A DNA stretch of 64,000 nt from Jatrophihabitans sp964252635 (GCF_964252635.1 NZ_CAXUNP010000003.1:1-64000); one strand, 5' to 3'. Positions 7,317 through 16,275 are shown, counted from the first letter of the stretch. Notes: generated by a model not told the origin, from the letters alone. Made by a program: numbers and translations.

Positions 7317-7579
7317 ACAAGACCGCGCCGGCCCAGCTGCGGGTGTGTCCCGTCGACTTCCGCCCATCGGCGGTGGGCGACTACTGCTCGATCGGTTGCC
7401 TGCGGAAGGACGAGAAGTACGCGGACGCGTTGAGGCGGTCGGTCGTCCTCGAACACCAACGCGTGGCCGAGGGCCGCGCAATGATTTCTGGTGGTCAGGG
7501 CAGGTTGGCGGAGCTCCAGCCCGAGATCGACGCTGTCGAGAAGCGACTGGCCACAGCCACCAGCGTGGCCGCGAGCTGA
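7313..7579 (+). CDS. Small Cys-rich, coiled-coil protein
   Basis: An 88-residue protein. The N-terminus has CPVDFRPSAVGDYCSIGC, a three-Cys pattern suggestive of a zinc knuckle. The C-terminal 45 residues (LAELQPEIDAVEKRLATATS) form a probable coiled coil. No family was recognised. It begins with ATGA overlap and is followed directly by the HNH gene. Confidence 0.55.
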   Translation: MNKTAPAQLRVCPVDFRPSAVGDYCSIGCLRKDEKYADALRRSVVLEHQRVAEGRAMISGGQGRLAELQPEIDAVEKRLATATSVAAS

Positions 7580-7593
7580 CGGCTGGTCGTGGT

Positions 7594-7959
7594 GTGGGCA
7601 GAGGCAACACCAGCGGGTGGCATCGGCGACGAGCCGACACGCCCGCGGCTGTCGAGCGTCGCCGGCAATACGCGTCGCCTGAACATCGTGCCCGACGCGC
7701 CGCAGGCCAGCGTCAGGTCGATGCGGGCCGAGCCTACTGCTGGCGCTGCGGTGACTGGCTGCCGCCCGGCAAGCCGTGGCACCTCGGACACGACGACCAC
7801 GACCGGACGGTCTACCGCGGACCGGAGTGTGTGCCGTGCAACCTGCGGGCCGCCGCGCAGAAGGGTGCCCGGGTCGCGAACGGTCGACGCACGCCACCTC
7901 TTGGTGCTGGCGTCAGCTACCCCATCGCGCTCGCTCACGATCATCCGCGGGACTGGTGA
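7594..7959 (+). CDS. HNH endonuclease-like protein
   Basis: About 121 residues. The C-terminal half carries an HNH fold: CWRCGDWLPPG gives the first CxxC, HLGHDDHDRT the H-x-x-H-D-D core, and CVPCNLRAA the second CxxC with the Asn. Such proteins occur next to phage packaging/head genes, where they assist terminase cleavage, and also as homing nucleases. No terminase is present here, so the role is open. The GTG at 7594 is chosen as start; a CTG at 7576 overlapping the previous stop would give 18 more bases. Confidence 0.75.
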   Translation: MGRGNTSGWHRRRADTPAAVERRRQYASPEHRARRAAGQRQVDAGRAYCWRCGDWLPPGKPWHLGHDDHDRTVYRGPECVPCNLRAAAQKGARVANGRRTPPLGAGVSYPIALAHDHPRDW

Positions 7960-7965
7960 GGCATC

Positions 7966-8433
7966 GTGACCCAGTCCAACGCCTCACAGCGCCTAGCCGC
8001 TATCGCTGCTCAGCTTCGAGCTGAGGGTCAGCGCGGTCTACAGCTTGAAATGAACCGTGCCCTTCGAGCTGGCGCACGAACCGGTATTCCTGAAGTCCGG
8101 CAGGCGGCACGTGATCGTCTGCCCAAGCGTGGCGGACTGAACGAGTACGAGGCCGACCAGAAGATCAACGTCTCCGTCACGTCCGGAGCACGCACGGCCG
8201 GTGTCCGGATCCGCGGCAAGGCGTCCCAGCGCACCGATACCGGCACGTGGCGCCACCCTGTGCCGTCGATGCTGGGTTACGACCGCAGCTACTGGCAGTG
8301 GACCAGCCAGACCTACAGCCCGGCCGAGGGTTGGTGGTCCGACACGTGGCGGGCGCAGTCGGTGAAAATCACGCCGTTGATCGTGGCTGAGCTCAACCGT
8401 GTCGGCGCCCGGATCCAGGGCGGGTACCGCTGA
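7966..8433 (+). CDS. HK97-gp10-like / tail-completion-like protein
   Basis: A 155-residue protein from a GTG start. The helical N-terminus (LEMNRALRAGARTGIPEVRQ) is followed by a beta-rich region (INVSVTSGARTAGVRIRGKA) and a C-terminal helix (ITPLIVAELNRVGARIQGGY). This layout resembles HK97 gp10-type head-tail connector/tail-completion proteins. The family call is tentative. It abuts the tape-measure gene with a TGATG junction, as tail genes often do. If correct, it and the tape measure are the only structural genes of the element. Confidence 0.5.
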   Translation: MTQSNASQRLAAIAAQLRAEGQRGLQLEMNRALRAGARTGIPEVRQAARDRLPKRGGLNEYEADQKINVSVTSGARTAGVRIRGKASQRTDTGTWRHPVPSMLGYDRSYWQWTSQTYSPAEGWWSDTWRAQSVKITPLIVAELNRVGARIQGGYR

Positions 8434-11400
8434 TGGCCGCTCTGGCTGGGCTCGTCTGGGACCTTGCCGCCCGCGACGGCGCGTCGCCCGCGTTCCTGCG
8501 TGTGGCGGGCGCTGCCGATAAGGCTGCCGCGTCGACCGGCAAGGCCACCAAGAGCATGTCGGCGTCGTTGGCCGGGGTAGGCAAGGCCGGCTCGGTGCTG
8601 ACAAAGCGTGCCACGCTGCCCCTGGTTGCTCTGGGCGCGGTCAGCGTGGACCAGGCAGCCAAGTTCCAGAAGTCCATGACCCTCATCCAGACCGCGGGCG
8701 GCGAGACCGCAGCCAAGACGCAGGCGATCTCCAAGGGCATCATGGGCATGGCCAAATCAACGGGGACCAGCCTCGACGACCTGTCCGAAGGCATCTACAC
8801 GGTGGCGAAGGCCGGCGGCCGGAAGTGGTCAGCCGCGGACCAGCTGCTCGTGCTCAAGGCGGCTGCTCAGGGCGCGAAGGCCGAAAACGTCGACATGGGC
8901 ACAGCCACCAACGCCCTGACATCGGTGATGATGTCCTACGGCGCCTCAGCGAAGGGCGCGGTCGGCTACCAGAACCAACTGATCGTGGCGTCCGGTCGGG
9001 CGAAGACCACGATGCAGGACTTCGCCGGTGCCCTGTCGACGGTGCTGCCGATCGCGTCGGCGTTGCACGTGTCGTTCGCGCAGGTCGGCGGCGCGGTCGC
9101 CACCTTGACCCAGCACGGCACGTCAGCTCGAGAAGCCACCCAGGACCTCGCGAACCTGCTGCGCAACCTCGCCGGCCAGAACAACGTCGCATCGCAGGCC
9201 ATGCAGCAACTCGGCATCAACACCGTCGACCTGCAGAAGAACCTCGGCAAGCGCGGCATCAGCGGCACCCTCGATATCGTCGAGGGTGCGCTGGCCAAGT
9301 CGTCCAAGGGCGGCCTAGTCGTGGTGTCAGCGTTCAAACAGGCCCAGCTGGCCACCAAATCGTTGAACACCATGGCCGGCACGTTCGAAGGCACGCTGGC
9401 CAAACAGTCCAAGGGGCTGCGCGACGGCAACGTCTCGATCAAGGACTATCAGGCTTACGCGAAATCCCTTGGCGGTCAGGCTGGCGCGTCGGCGCTGCAG
9501 TTCTTGGCGCTGTACAAGTCGAGTCAGGGGTTCTCGAACCAGCTGAAGTCCGGTAACTCGACCGTCTCGACCGCGGCGACGCAGCTACAGAAGATGCTCG
9601 GCGGCGCCGAAGGTCTGCGTACCGCTCTGTCCCTCGGTGGCGAATCGGCGGGCTACTTCAAAAAGACCACCGACGAGATCGGCGCTGCCGCTCGCAAGTC
9701 GGGTGCGGACGTGCTCGGCTGGTCGAAGACGCAGGGAACACTGTCGGTCAAGCTGGACAAAGCCAAGGCGTCGCTGCAGGTCCTCGGGGTCGAGATCGGC
9801 ACCGCCCTTATCCCCAGCCTGTCGAAGATGGTCAGCAGCCTGAGTAGCGCAGTGTCGTGGTTCGACCACCTGTCCGGCACCCAGAAGAAGGTGCTGCTGT
9901 GGTCGGCCGGCCTCGTCGCAGCTCTTGGGCCTGTGCTGACCCTCGGCAGCCGCCTTGCCCTGGTCGGCCGAGGCATTGGAACCTTTGTCGGCGGGGTGGG
10001 GACGCGGCTTGCGACCGTCGCCGGGGCGACCGAGACGACGGCAGCACGAGTCGGCACGGCCATGCGAGGCGTGTCCAGCGCAGTCGGCGGTGCTGCCCTC
10101 GGCGTCGCGATCGGCACGCTGACCGCGAACGCCAGCGGCGCCAAGCAGGCGCTGGGCGTCCTCGGCTCCGCAGCGGCAGGTGCCGCCACTGGTTTCGGGT
10201 CCGGTGGCGGCGCGCTGGGGGCCGTGGTCGGCGGTCTCGCTGGTGGCCTGTCGACGCTCGCCACGCAATTCCTCTCGGCGGGCGACTCGGCGTACAAGCA
10301 GATCCCGAAGATTCAGGGCCTAACGCAGGCCATGCAGGACGACAACGACGCCGTAGGCAAGAACACGCAGACACTGGTGGCCAACTCGCTGCAACAGAAC
10401 GGGCTGTACACCGCCGGCCTCAAGCTGGGGATTTCCCAGCGCACCCTGACCCTGGCAGCTGAAGGCAACACCACCGCGTTGACAACGGTGCAGCGTGCGA
10501 TGGCCAGCGCGACCCTGTCGGCCTACGCCGCGACCGCAGCCCACAAGCCGCTCACCAAGGCTCAGACGGACGCGTCCAACGCTGCCGGAAAGCTGGCTAA
10601 CGGTCTGGTCGGGGTGTCTGGTCAGCTGAAGTCCGCGAAGACTGCCGCGACGAACATCGACGCTGGTCTGGGGAAGCTGACAGGCACCGCTGGCGGCACC
10701 GTCGGCAAGCTCAACTCGATGGGTCAGGCCGGTCACGATGCAGTGAACGGGCTGGCCGGCACGAAGGCTGCGGCCTCGGGCGCTAGCGGGACCATCGCCG
10801 GGATGGACCGCAACGCCATCAAGGCCTTGGGCTCGCTGAGCAACTTGGCGAGGCCGCACAACGTCAACGTGAGTACCTCGCAGGCCACAGCTCGCCTGAA
10901 CGCGCTGCTCGCGAAGATCCCGTCAGGCACCTTCCATTTCAACGTGCAGGCCGACAAGCAGGCCCAGCTCGAGGGCCGCGCTACAGGCGGCGGCATGCCC
11001 GAAGGGTTGTCGTGGGTCGGTGAGGGGGGCGCCGGTTCGCGTCCTGAGTTGGTGCAGAAGCGCGGCTCGAAGGTGCACGTGTTCAGCAACCAACAGTCCG
11101 TTGGGATTGCTGGCCGTCTCGGCATCAAAATCCCGGGCTTTGCGTCTGGCACTGCTAACAAGTCGGCCATCATTGCGTTGCTGCGCTCGATGGGCGCGAC
11201 CCTGGCTGGCGCGGCAGGCTTCGCGGGCAACAGTCAGATCGAAACCGGCGGTACGTTCTCGACGAAGGCGTACAACCCGAAGGAAGGCGCCCACGGGTTC
11301 CAGCAGTGGGAAGGATCCCGCTGGACTGCGTTGCAGGCGCTGGCCCGACGCATGGGTGTCTCTCCGACGTCCCAGAAGGCCGAGCTGGCGATGATCAAGC

Positions 11401-12458
11401 GCGAGTTATCGGGCGGGAAGTACGACAACACGCTGAACGTGCTTCGGCATGCCACGTCGGCTCGTGCCGCTGCCGCCTACGTCGACGCTCATTACGAGCG
11501 TTCGTCAGGAGATGCTCGCAGCCAGCGCATGAACGCTGCAGCAGCCATCTACAAGCAGCTGAAGTCCGGGAAGTTGGCGGTCAGCGCTGACCCGGGTGAC
11601 ATCACGACCGGCTACACCAAGAACGCCAAGGGCAAGCGGCAGAAGGTGTGGATCTTTGACGGTCAGCAGTACGCGTCGCTGCGTGCCGCGCAGAACGCGC
11701 AGGGGCGGATCGGTAAGACGACCGCGAAGCAGCTCGCGAATCTGCGGGTGAAGATCAACGGGTCGGACGCGAACGCGTTGCGTAAGGCGCTGCTGGGGAC
11801 GGTCGCGGACACGAAGACTGCGGTGGCGACGATGCTCTCCGACCTAGACAAGGCTGGCGGGTCGGACGGGGCTTTGGCGCGGATCCGGAAGGAAGCCGCC
11901 GGGGTCGAGAAGCAGCAGACCGGGTTGATCTCGAACCAGACTCGCCTGGCGTCGATGAAGGACTACCAGTCCGGCATCTCCGGCACTCTGTCCGGCGCGT
12001 TCGATCTTGGGTCGTTCGGGTCCACCGGCGACTTCATCACCGGGGCCAAGGGCGCGACCGGGACGAACCTGGCGTACCAGTCTGAGCTGGCGGGTTTGCG
12101 GAAGCGGGCTGGGAAAAACAAGCAGGAGCTGGCGTTGATCAACGCGTTGGCTCCGCTCGGTCAGACCGCCACCCTGCAGGCCCTGTCGAAAGGTTCGCCG
12201 GGGGCGTTCGCTCAGGCTGGGCAGGCGTATGCCAGGTTCACCGGTTCGGTGGCGTCGGCGTCGTCGCAGGCGGTGCTGGACAAGTTCAACCAGACCGTGC
12301 CGCAGCTCACGCACATCGTGGAGAACCAGTCGCGAGACATCTCCCAGCTGATGGCCGCGATCATCGCGCTAGCCGAGGCTCAGGCCAGTGGTAACCAGCA
12401 CGCCATCGCTCAAGCGCTGAAGAAGCTAGCAGTTGTCAAGAACCACGGACGCCGCTGA
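8433..12458 (+). CDS. Phage tail tape-measure protein with tail-lysozyme domain
   Basis: A 1341-residue siphophage-type tape measure. Residues about 60-330 form the TP901-type core (FQKSMTLIQTAGGETAAKTQ; SLDDLSEGIYTVAKAGG; LTQHGTSAREATQDLANLLR). Long Ala/Gly-rich helical and hydrophobic stretches follow (about 540-610), compatible with membrane insertion. Residues about 905-1040 are a phage tail lysozyme domain (GFAGNSQIETGGTFSTKAYN, then GAHGFQQWEGSRW with the catalytic-type Glu). The C-terminus is helical. In a phage this protein sets tail length and helps DNA cross the wall. Here it stands without tail tube, chaperones or distal tail proteins. At about 0.15 nm per residue it would fit a tail of up to roughly 200 nm, in the siphophage range. 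Confidence 0.92.
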   Translation: MAALAGLVWDLAARDGASPAFLRVAGAADKAAASTGKATKSMSASLAGVGKAGSVLTKRATLPLVALGAVSVDQAAKFQKSMTLIQTAGGETAAKTQAISKGIMGMAKSTGTSLDDLSEGIYTVAKAGGRKWSAADQLLVLKAAAQGAKAENVDMGTATNALTSVMMSYGASAKGAVGYQNQLIVASGRAKTTMQDFAGALSTVLPIASALHVSFAQVGGAVATLTQHGTSAREATQDLANLLRNLAGQNNVASQAMQQLGINTVDLQKNLGKRGISGTLDIVEGALAKSSKGGLVVVSAFKQAQLATKSLNTMAGTFEGTLAKQSKGLRDGNVSIKDYQAYAKSLGGQAGASALQFLALYKSSQGFSNQLKSGNSTVSTAATQLQKMLGGAEGLRTALSLGGESAGYFKKTTDEIGAAARKSGADVLGWSKTQGTLSVKLDKAKASLQVLGVEIGTALIPSLSKMVSSLSSAVSWFDHLSGTQKKVLLWSAGLVAALGPVLTLGSRLALVGRGIGTFVGGVGTRLATVAGATETTAARVGTAMRGVSSAVGGAALGVAIGTLTANASGAKQALGVLGSAAAGAATGFGSGGGALGAVVGGLAGGLSTLATQFLSAGDSAYKQIPKIQGLTQAMQDDNDAVGKNTQTLVANSLQQNGLYTAGLKLGISQRTLTLAAEGNTTALTTVQRAMASATLSAYAATAAHKPLTKAQTDASNAAGKLANGLVGVSGQLKSAKTAATNIDAGLGKLTGTAGGTVGKLNSMGQAGHDAVNGLAGTKAAASGASGTIAGMDRNAIKALGSLSNLARPHNVNVSTSQATARLNALLAKIPSGTFHFNVQADKQAQLEGRATGGGMPEGLSWVGEGGAGSRPELVQKRGSKVHVFSNQQSVGIAGRLGIKIPGFASGTANKSAIIALLRSMGATLAGAAGFAGNSQIETGGTFSTKAYNPKEGAHGFQQWEGSRWTALQALARRMGVSPTSQKAELAMIKRELSGGKYDNTLNVLRHATSARAAAAYVDAHYERSSGDARSQRMNAAAAIYKQLKSGKLAVSADPGDITTGYTKNAKGKRQKVWIFDGQQYASLRAAQNAQGRIGKTTAKQLANLRVKINGSDANALRKALLGTVADTKTAVATMLSDLDKAGGSDGALARIRKEAAGVEKQQTGLISNQTRLASMKDYQSGISGTLSGAFDLGSFGSTGDFITGAKGATGTNLAYQSELAGLRKRAGKNKQELALINALAPLGQTATLQALSKGSPGAFAQAGQAYARFTGSVASASSQAVLDKFNQTVPQLTHIVENQSRDISQLMAAIIALAEAQASGNQHAIAQALKKLAVVKNHGRR

Positions 12459-12479
12459 TGACCGACGAGAGGACCCTTG

Positions 12480-12854
12480 ATGCCTAGCCCTAAACAGCTG
12501 CTCCTGCAGTGGCACACCCGCGTCGAATCGCACCTCGACGAGCTGCAGGCGGCGATGGAGCAGGTCGCGGTTGAGGCTGGCTGGGCCGGCGACGAGGTTC
12601 GGGAGAAAGGCCACGCCGCCGAGTGGCAGCCTGCGGCCGAACAGGCGAAGACCCGTCTGCGAGCTGCAGTGGCTGCCCTTCGAGGTGACGAGGACCCTCC
12701 GACGCCGGCCGTCCGCCGCCCCTACCTAGATTCGCTCGAGGCGTTTCAGGTCTCGCTGGCTGCGTCGACGTTCCCGGAGTACGCGGCAGCTCTGGACCTC
12801 GGCTCGGAACTGCTTGAACAGTTCGCCCTCGCGTTCGCCGCAGGCGTCCGCTGA
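12480..12854 (+). CDS. Small helical protein downstream of tape measure
   Basis: A 124-residue, helical, acidic protein (LQWHTRVESHLDELQAAMEQ; YAAALDLGSELLEQFALAFA). The ATG at 12480 has gagagg upstream. It follows the tape-measure gene by 21 nt. No family was recognised, and it is not similar to known distal-tail or minor-tail proteins. It could be an assembly factor or cargo. Confidence 0.55.
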   Translation: MPSPKQLLLQWHTRVESHLDELQAAMEQVAVEAGWAGDEVREKGHAAEWQPAAEQAKTRLRAAVAALRGDEDPPTPAVRRPYLDSLEAFQVSLAASTFPEYAAALDLGSELLEQFALAFAAGVR

Positions 12855-13004
12855 GCCAGATGTGAGACCTGCGTTAGTCGATCACTAGCGCGGGTCACCC
12901 TGCCGTTGCGTCGCCGGGCGGCGGACCGTCATCGGGGGATACGAGCTCCCGCCCGGCGTTCGCTATCCAGCACCTCGGTGCCACCGGCTACAGTCTGTCG
13001 CACA

Positions 13005-13019
13005 TATCGACCTGCGATA
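13005..13019. promoter_or_regulatory. Palindrome touching a ribosome-binding site
   Basis: tatcg-acctg-cgata, a perfect 5-bp inverted repeat. Its right arm runs into the AGGAG that precedes the GTG at 13027. It could be an operator or an RNA hairpin that limits translation. The surrounding gap (12855-13026) has no other visible feature. Confidence 0.4.
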
Positions 13020-13026
13020 GGAGCCG

Positions 13027-13464
13027 GTGGCCCTCTTTGGACGCAAGCGTCAGTTCGAACTGAACCCGCACCTCCCGCCGCCGTCCAGTAACCGCAGTTC
13101 AGGCCGTCGGCTGCCGACAAACTTCGTGCAGCTGATGCGGGAATTCGGCGAAATCGAGATGAACCATAGGCAGGACGCGGACACCTATCCGCGATACATC
13201 GCGCCGTATTTCGACTGGTCGTACCGCGACTCAGACGGACTCGCTACGGCGGTCGCAGATGCCTTGATTGGCCAAGATCCGATGGCCGTCTACGGCGGGG
13301 AACGCCTCGTCGAAAATTTCGTGGGCGGTGATAGCAAAACCGAGGGGTATCTGCGCTTGCTGGACGCCTACCTCAATTGGCAGCACGCACGCGGAGCCCC
13401 AAGCGCCATGCTGACCGGCTACCAGTTCGACCGATGGAACCAGACCCACGACGAGGCCTGGTAG
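13027..13464 (+). CDS. Hypothetical protein of 145 residues
   Basis: A soluble protein starting at GTG with AGGAG just upstream. The N-terminus is basic and proline-rich; the middle is aromatic and acidic (MNHRQDADTYPRYIAPYFDW; DALIGQDPMAVYGGERLVEN). No domain was recognised. It stands alone, not overlapped with neighbours, between the tail-like genes and the HipA-like module, so it is probably cargo. Unknown function. Confidence 0.55.
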   Translation: MALFGRKRQFELNPHLPPPSSNRSSGRRLPTNFVQLMREFGEIEMNHRQDADTYPRYIAPYFDWSYRDSDGLATAVADALIGQDPMAVYGGERLVENFVGGDSKTEGYLRLLDAYLNWQHARGAPSAMLTGYQFDRWNQTHDEAW

Positions 13465-13611
13465 GGCTCAGCTCAAAGCCGACACGAGGCACCTGGCTCT
13501 GGCCACTCCCGCCTGGGTAGACAGTGCGAAGCGGCGTTGCGCCGGGTCCTGTCCGGTGCAGCGCCGCCTCAATTCGGACTAACGACACATCCCGGGACTT
13601 GGTTACGTGCG

Positions 13612-13695
13612 TTAGCGTCGTCGGTCGAGCCACCACCACACGATTAGACCGACGCCGGCCACTAGCAGCACCAGCGCCAGCCCTTCAGAGGTCAC
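13612..13695 (-). CDS. 27-residue single-span membrane peptide
   Basis: GTG-started frame encoding a short N-terminus, a hydrophobic span (LALVLLVAGVGLIVWWW) and a positively charged end (LDRRR). The GTG overlaps the TGA of the 78-residue gene upstream (GTGA), the same coupling used throughout the element, which supports translation. Shape and charge fit small membrane toxins, holin-like peptides or regulators of a membrane partner. No homology can be claimed at this size. Confidence 0.45.
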   Translation of the reverse strand: MTSEGLALVLLVAGVGLIVWWWLDRRR

Positions 13696-13928
13696 CGGCC
13701 GCCCTCGAAGCGCTGCCCACGCTCCTCAGCAAGTGTGGCGAACGAGTCGCCCAGCAGCTCCCGGACCTCACCGATGGTGCGCACCAGTGTGCCGTGCGTC
13801 GGCAGCCCGGATCCTGACGCGGGGATCTGGTCGAGGCGCTTCACCCGGAACGCCTGCCCGCCCCGCGTGGTGAGCACCTCGACCGTCCAGCGCCCGTCCG
13901 CTGTGCGCATCGTCGGGTGCCGGGCCAT
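13692..13928 (-). CDS. Small soluble protein, 78 residues
   Basis: A beta-rich N-terminus (GRWTVEVLTTRGGQAFRVKR) and a helical C-terminus (TIGEVRELLGDSFATLAEER). No family was recognised. Its stop overlaps the start of the 27-residue membrane peptide, so the two probably form a unit. This orientation, opposite to the tail-like genes and shared with the HipA-like pair, suggests a separate cargo operon. Confidence 0.5.
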   Translation of the reverse strand: MARHPTMRTADGRWTVEVLTTRGGQAFRVKRLDQIPASGSGLPTHGTLVRTIGEVRELLGDSFATLAEERGQRFEGGR

Positions 13929-14010
13929 GCGCCCACGATAGGAACCGTAGAACGCCGAGCAGCGATGGCGCGATCGTCAGCCCTCCCGCGGACTGGTAGA
14001 AACGGAAGAC

Positions 14011-14763
14011 CTATTTAGCACCTAGGGCTTTCCGCAGCGCGCTGCCAGCCGCCGGGTCCTCGAGATTGACAACATCTGCAGTCGACCGCAGTAGCTTGAC
14101 CAGAGGCTGGGCCCGGTTGTAAATGTATCGGTCGACCACTGCGACTCGGCCGAAGTCATCTGGAATATGGTCAAATTTCCACAGAGACCCTTGAACTGTG
14201 TCGTCACCAGATCCGCGCAGAATCGTCTGCACTACCGAAGTACGACCGTTCTCCCATGCGATCGGGAAAGTAATTGGCACAGCAGCAGAAAGCCGAACCG
14301 CCGGGACCTGAAATCCGCGACGCAAATGTGGAGATTGCGCCAGTCCGGAGTCTTTCAAGACACGGTCAAGAGGCCGCCCCTCAGTAGGCTGCCCCGCAGC
14401 GGGAGGCAAGACCAGTTCTTGAAAGTATTGATCCGCAAGCGCAGCTATAGGGCGGTGATTCTCGCCAAAGAACTCACCTATCGCCACGATTGGGTAAGTC
14501 TGCTTTTGATTCGCAATCACGCAATCAATCGCATCAGTGCCCTTGGCCTGTTCAAACGTCTTCGTCCAGTAAGAATGCCATTGTACGAAGGTGTCGTCTG
14601 TGTAAGCCAGTACAGCGTTCTGCGGGCCGCGGGTCACCGTTGGATCTACGATCCGAAGTTCAGATACGTCACCATCAGTGGCTATAACGCCGACATTGCG
14701 CGGCTCACGCCGACGCCAGTCACCAGCGTGCTGAATAAGGTAGATCTGCACGGAACTGGTCAT
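14011..14763 (-). CDS. DUF3037-like partner of the HipA-like kinase
   Basis: A 250-residue protein. The N-terminus (VQIYLIQHAGDWRRREPRNV, then GVIA) resembles DUF3037 proteins, which typically carry an E-x-x-N-V-G-V signature and are encoded beside HipA_2-type kinases. The C-terminal half (beta-rich, IPDDFGRVAVVDRYIYNRAQ) is extra compared with the usual shorter DUF3037. The ATG overlaps the kinase TGA (ATGA), so synthesis is coupled. A TTG five codons upstream is possible but less likely. Local base composition is more AT-rich than the flanks, suggesting separate acquisition. Biochemical function of the family is not established to my knowledge. Confidence 0.55.
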   Translation of the reverse strand: MTSSVQIYLIQHAGDWRRREPRNVGVIATDGDVSELRIVDPTVTRGPQNAVLAYTDDTFVQWHSYWTKTFEQAKGTDAIDCVIANQKQTYPIVAIGEFFGENHRPIAALADQYFQELVLPPAAGQPTEGRPLDRVLKDSGLAQSPHLRRGFQVPAVRLSAAVPITFPIAWENGRTSVVQTILRGSGDDTVQGSLWKFDHIPDDFGRVAVVDRYIYNRAQPLVKLLRSTADVVNLEDPAAGSALRKALGAK

Positions 14764-15596
14764 GACGTCGCGGGCCAATCAGTATCTGGTATGCCCTTGA
14801 ACTCTACCTTATTCGCAAGAATAAGGGGCTTGAGGCTGTCCCGACGATGTTTGAGGAAGACTCTCAAGGCCTTCGCGGCGGCCGCGTCGAAGTCGGATGT
14901 GAGCATGCCCGCCTCCATGCAGATCTCATCGATGACCTCGTCGGTCAACATCGATTGAACCCTTGAACACCAAGCCCATACGTCTGACACGGACGTCAAG
15001 CTGTCGAGTACAGCACAACGAGCACCAGGAGCTGCGGGCTCCGCGCCGGAAATTACGAAACTGCCCTGTATCTCCGTTAGATAGACCGGGACGTTGGTCT
15101 TGGTCGCGTATGCCAGAGCGTGCGAGTGATCAAATACCTCGAGCCGAGACGCGTCGGCTGGCCCACCCACGTGCAGTACAGGGCCGGTTGTGAGAGCCAA
15201 GTTGCCGGCGTGGCGATCTCTGTTCGCGATGAGCAGGTCGAATACGGCAACGCCGGCGCAAAGCGAGGGGTGAGCGGCGTAGGCGTCACCCGGATTGATC
15301 ATCGGAAGCATCCCGGGGTTTGGCAGGAAGCTCATCGTCATCCAAGATGCAGCCCCGCCTGCCGCCGGAACCACCGCTCCTGGTGGGACCGGCAAGCCCA
15401 GTACAGCACCCAGACGAGCGGCAACCAACTCGTTGACCACGACGTAAGGTTGAGCTGCCGTCGCCACCTTCGCGAAGGCAGTTACTTCTACTTGCTGCGT
15501 ATCGCTGGCGCCCCCCAACCCTGCGGCAGCCCATGTGCGCACGTAGTACAGATGCGAGGGCGGACGGCTAGCCGGTGTCGTTCCTGGGCCCGTCAC
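14760..15596 (-). CDS. HipA-like kinase (HipA_2 family)
   Basis: A 278-residue single-domain kinase of the HipA/PI3-4-kinase-like fold. Visible landmarks: a Lys in TAFAKVA (about 43) for ATP; the catalytic loop NRDRHAGN (125-132) with Asp127 and Asn132; and the metal-binding Asp in VFDHSHA (about 156). HipA kinases phosphorylate proteins such as glutamyl-tRNA synthetase and act in toxin-antitoxin or persistence systems. This short form lacks the N-subdomain-1 of HipA, and no HipB-type antitoxin is adjacent, so the DUF3037-like partner is the obvious co-factor. Start is GTG. Target unknown. Confidence 0.75.
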   Translation of the reverse strand: MTGPGTTPASRPPSHLYYVRTWAAAGLGGASDTQQVEVTAFAKVATAAQPYVVVNELVAARLGAVLGLPVPPGAVVPAAGGAASWMTMSFLPNPGMLPMINPGDAYAAHPSLCAGVAVFDLLIANRDRHAGNLALTTGPVLHVGGPADASRLEVFDHSHALAYATKTNVPVYLTEIQGSFVISGAEPAAPGARCAVLDSLTSVSDVWAWCSRVQSMLTDEVIDEICMEAGMLTSDFDAAAAKALRVFLKHRRDSLKPLILANKVEFKGIPDTDWPATS

Positions 15597-15723
15597 CGAC
15601 GAATCCGCATTGCCGCCTCGTGGGTGTGCCGATGCTTCCTCACCACGCCCAACTCTCCCGTCACTAGTTTGCTGGACGCTACACGTCCGACTTCGTCCTG
15701 GCTTGTCGTGCCACCATCACGTC

Positions 15724-16275
15724 GTGCGCTCGCTGCCACCGGACGTCGTGGATCAGCTGCACCGTGCCCAGGGTCTTGAGCTGCTGGCCGACGGGCTGGA
15801 CCGACGGCGGCGGGCGGTCGCCGCGACCGGAGTACTGATGCTGGCCATCGTCGAGGCCGGCTGGACTCGGGTCGAGATCGCAGCAGCGCTCGGCATCAAC
15901 CAGCAAACCGTGGCGAAGCGGGTGGCCGCGGCCCGGGCCCGGCTCGGCGACGGCCGCCCCGCACTCGTGGTCGGCATCCCACCGGATCGGCACCCGGCCG
16001 GCTGGCGACCGCACCCGCTGGCCGTGCTCGAGCTGCCGGTGGGCGAGCGGGAATGGCTGACGATGGCCGAGGCGATGGCGTTCGCCGGCCGGTCGCGGAT
16101 GACGGTGCAGACGTGGCGGGACGAGGGGCTGCTGCCGAACACCCGGCACCCGAACGGCCGCGTCTACCTGTACCTGCGGGCCGACCTGCAGCGTGTACTG
16201 CGGGGCCCGCAGGCGAAGCGGCGCGGTATCGACCACCAGGCGCTGCGCGCTCAGATTGAGCGGGCCGTGGTGTGA
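15724..16275 (+). CDS. Two-domain HTH protein
   Basis: A 183-residue protein, divergent from the HipA-like gene. Residues about 30-75 (AIVEAGWTRVEIAAALGINQ, then QTVAKRVAAAR) form a sigma-70-region-4-like HTH. Residues about 115-160 (LTMAEAMAFAGRSRMTVQTW, then LPNTRHPNGRVYLY) form a MerR/excisionase-type HTH. It could regulate the divergent HipA-like/DUF3037-like operon, although the 127-bp gap shows no obvious palindrome. The next gene overlaps by GTGA. Confidence 0.65.
   Translation: MRSLPPDVVDQLHRAQGLELLADGLDRRRRAVAATGVLMLAIVEAGWTRVEIAAALGINQQTVAKRVAAARARLGDGRPALVVGIPPDRHPAGWRPHPLAVLELPVGEREWLTMAEAMAFAGRSRMTVQTWRDEGLLPNTRHPNGRVYLYLRADLQRVLRGPQAKRRGIDHQALRAQIERAVV

Noticed and set aside
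13465..13611. Further small gene in the gap after 13464
   Set aside because: No frame with a plausible start, ribosome site or coupling to neighbours was found.
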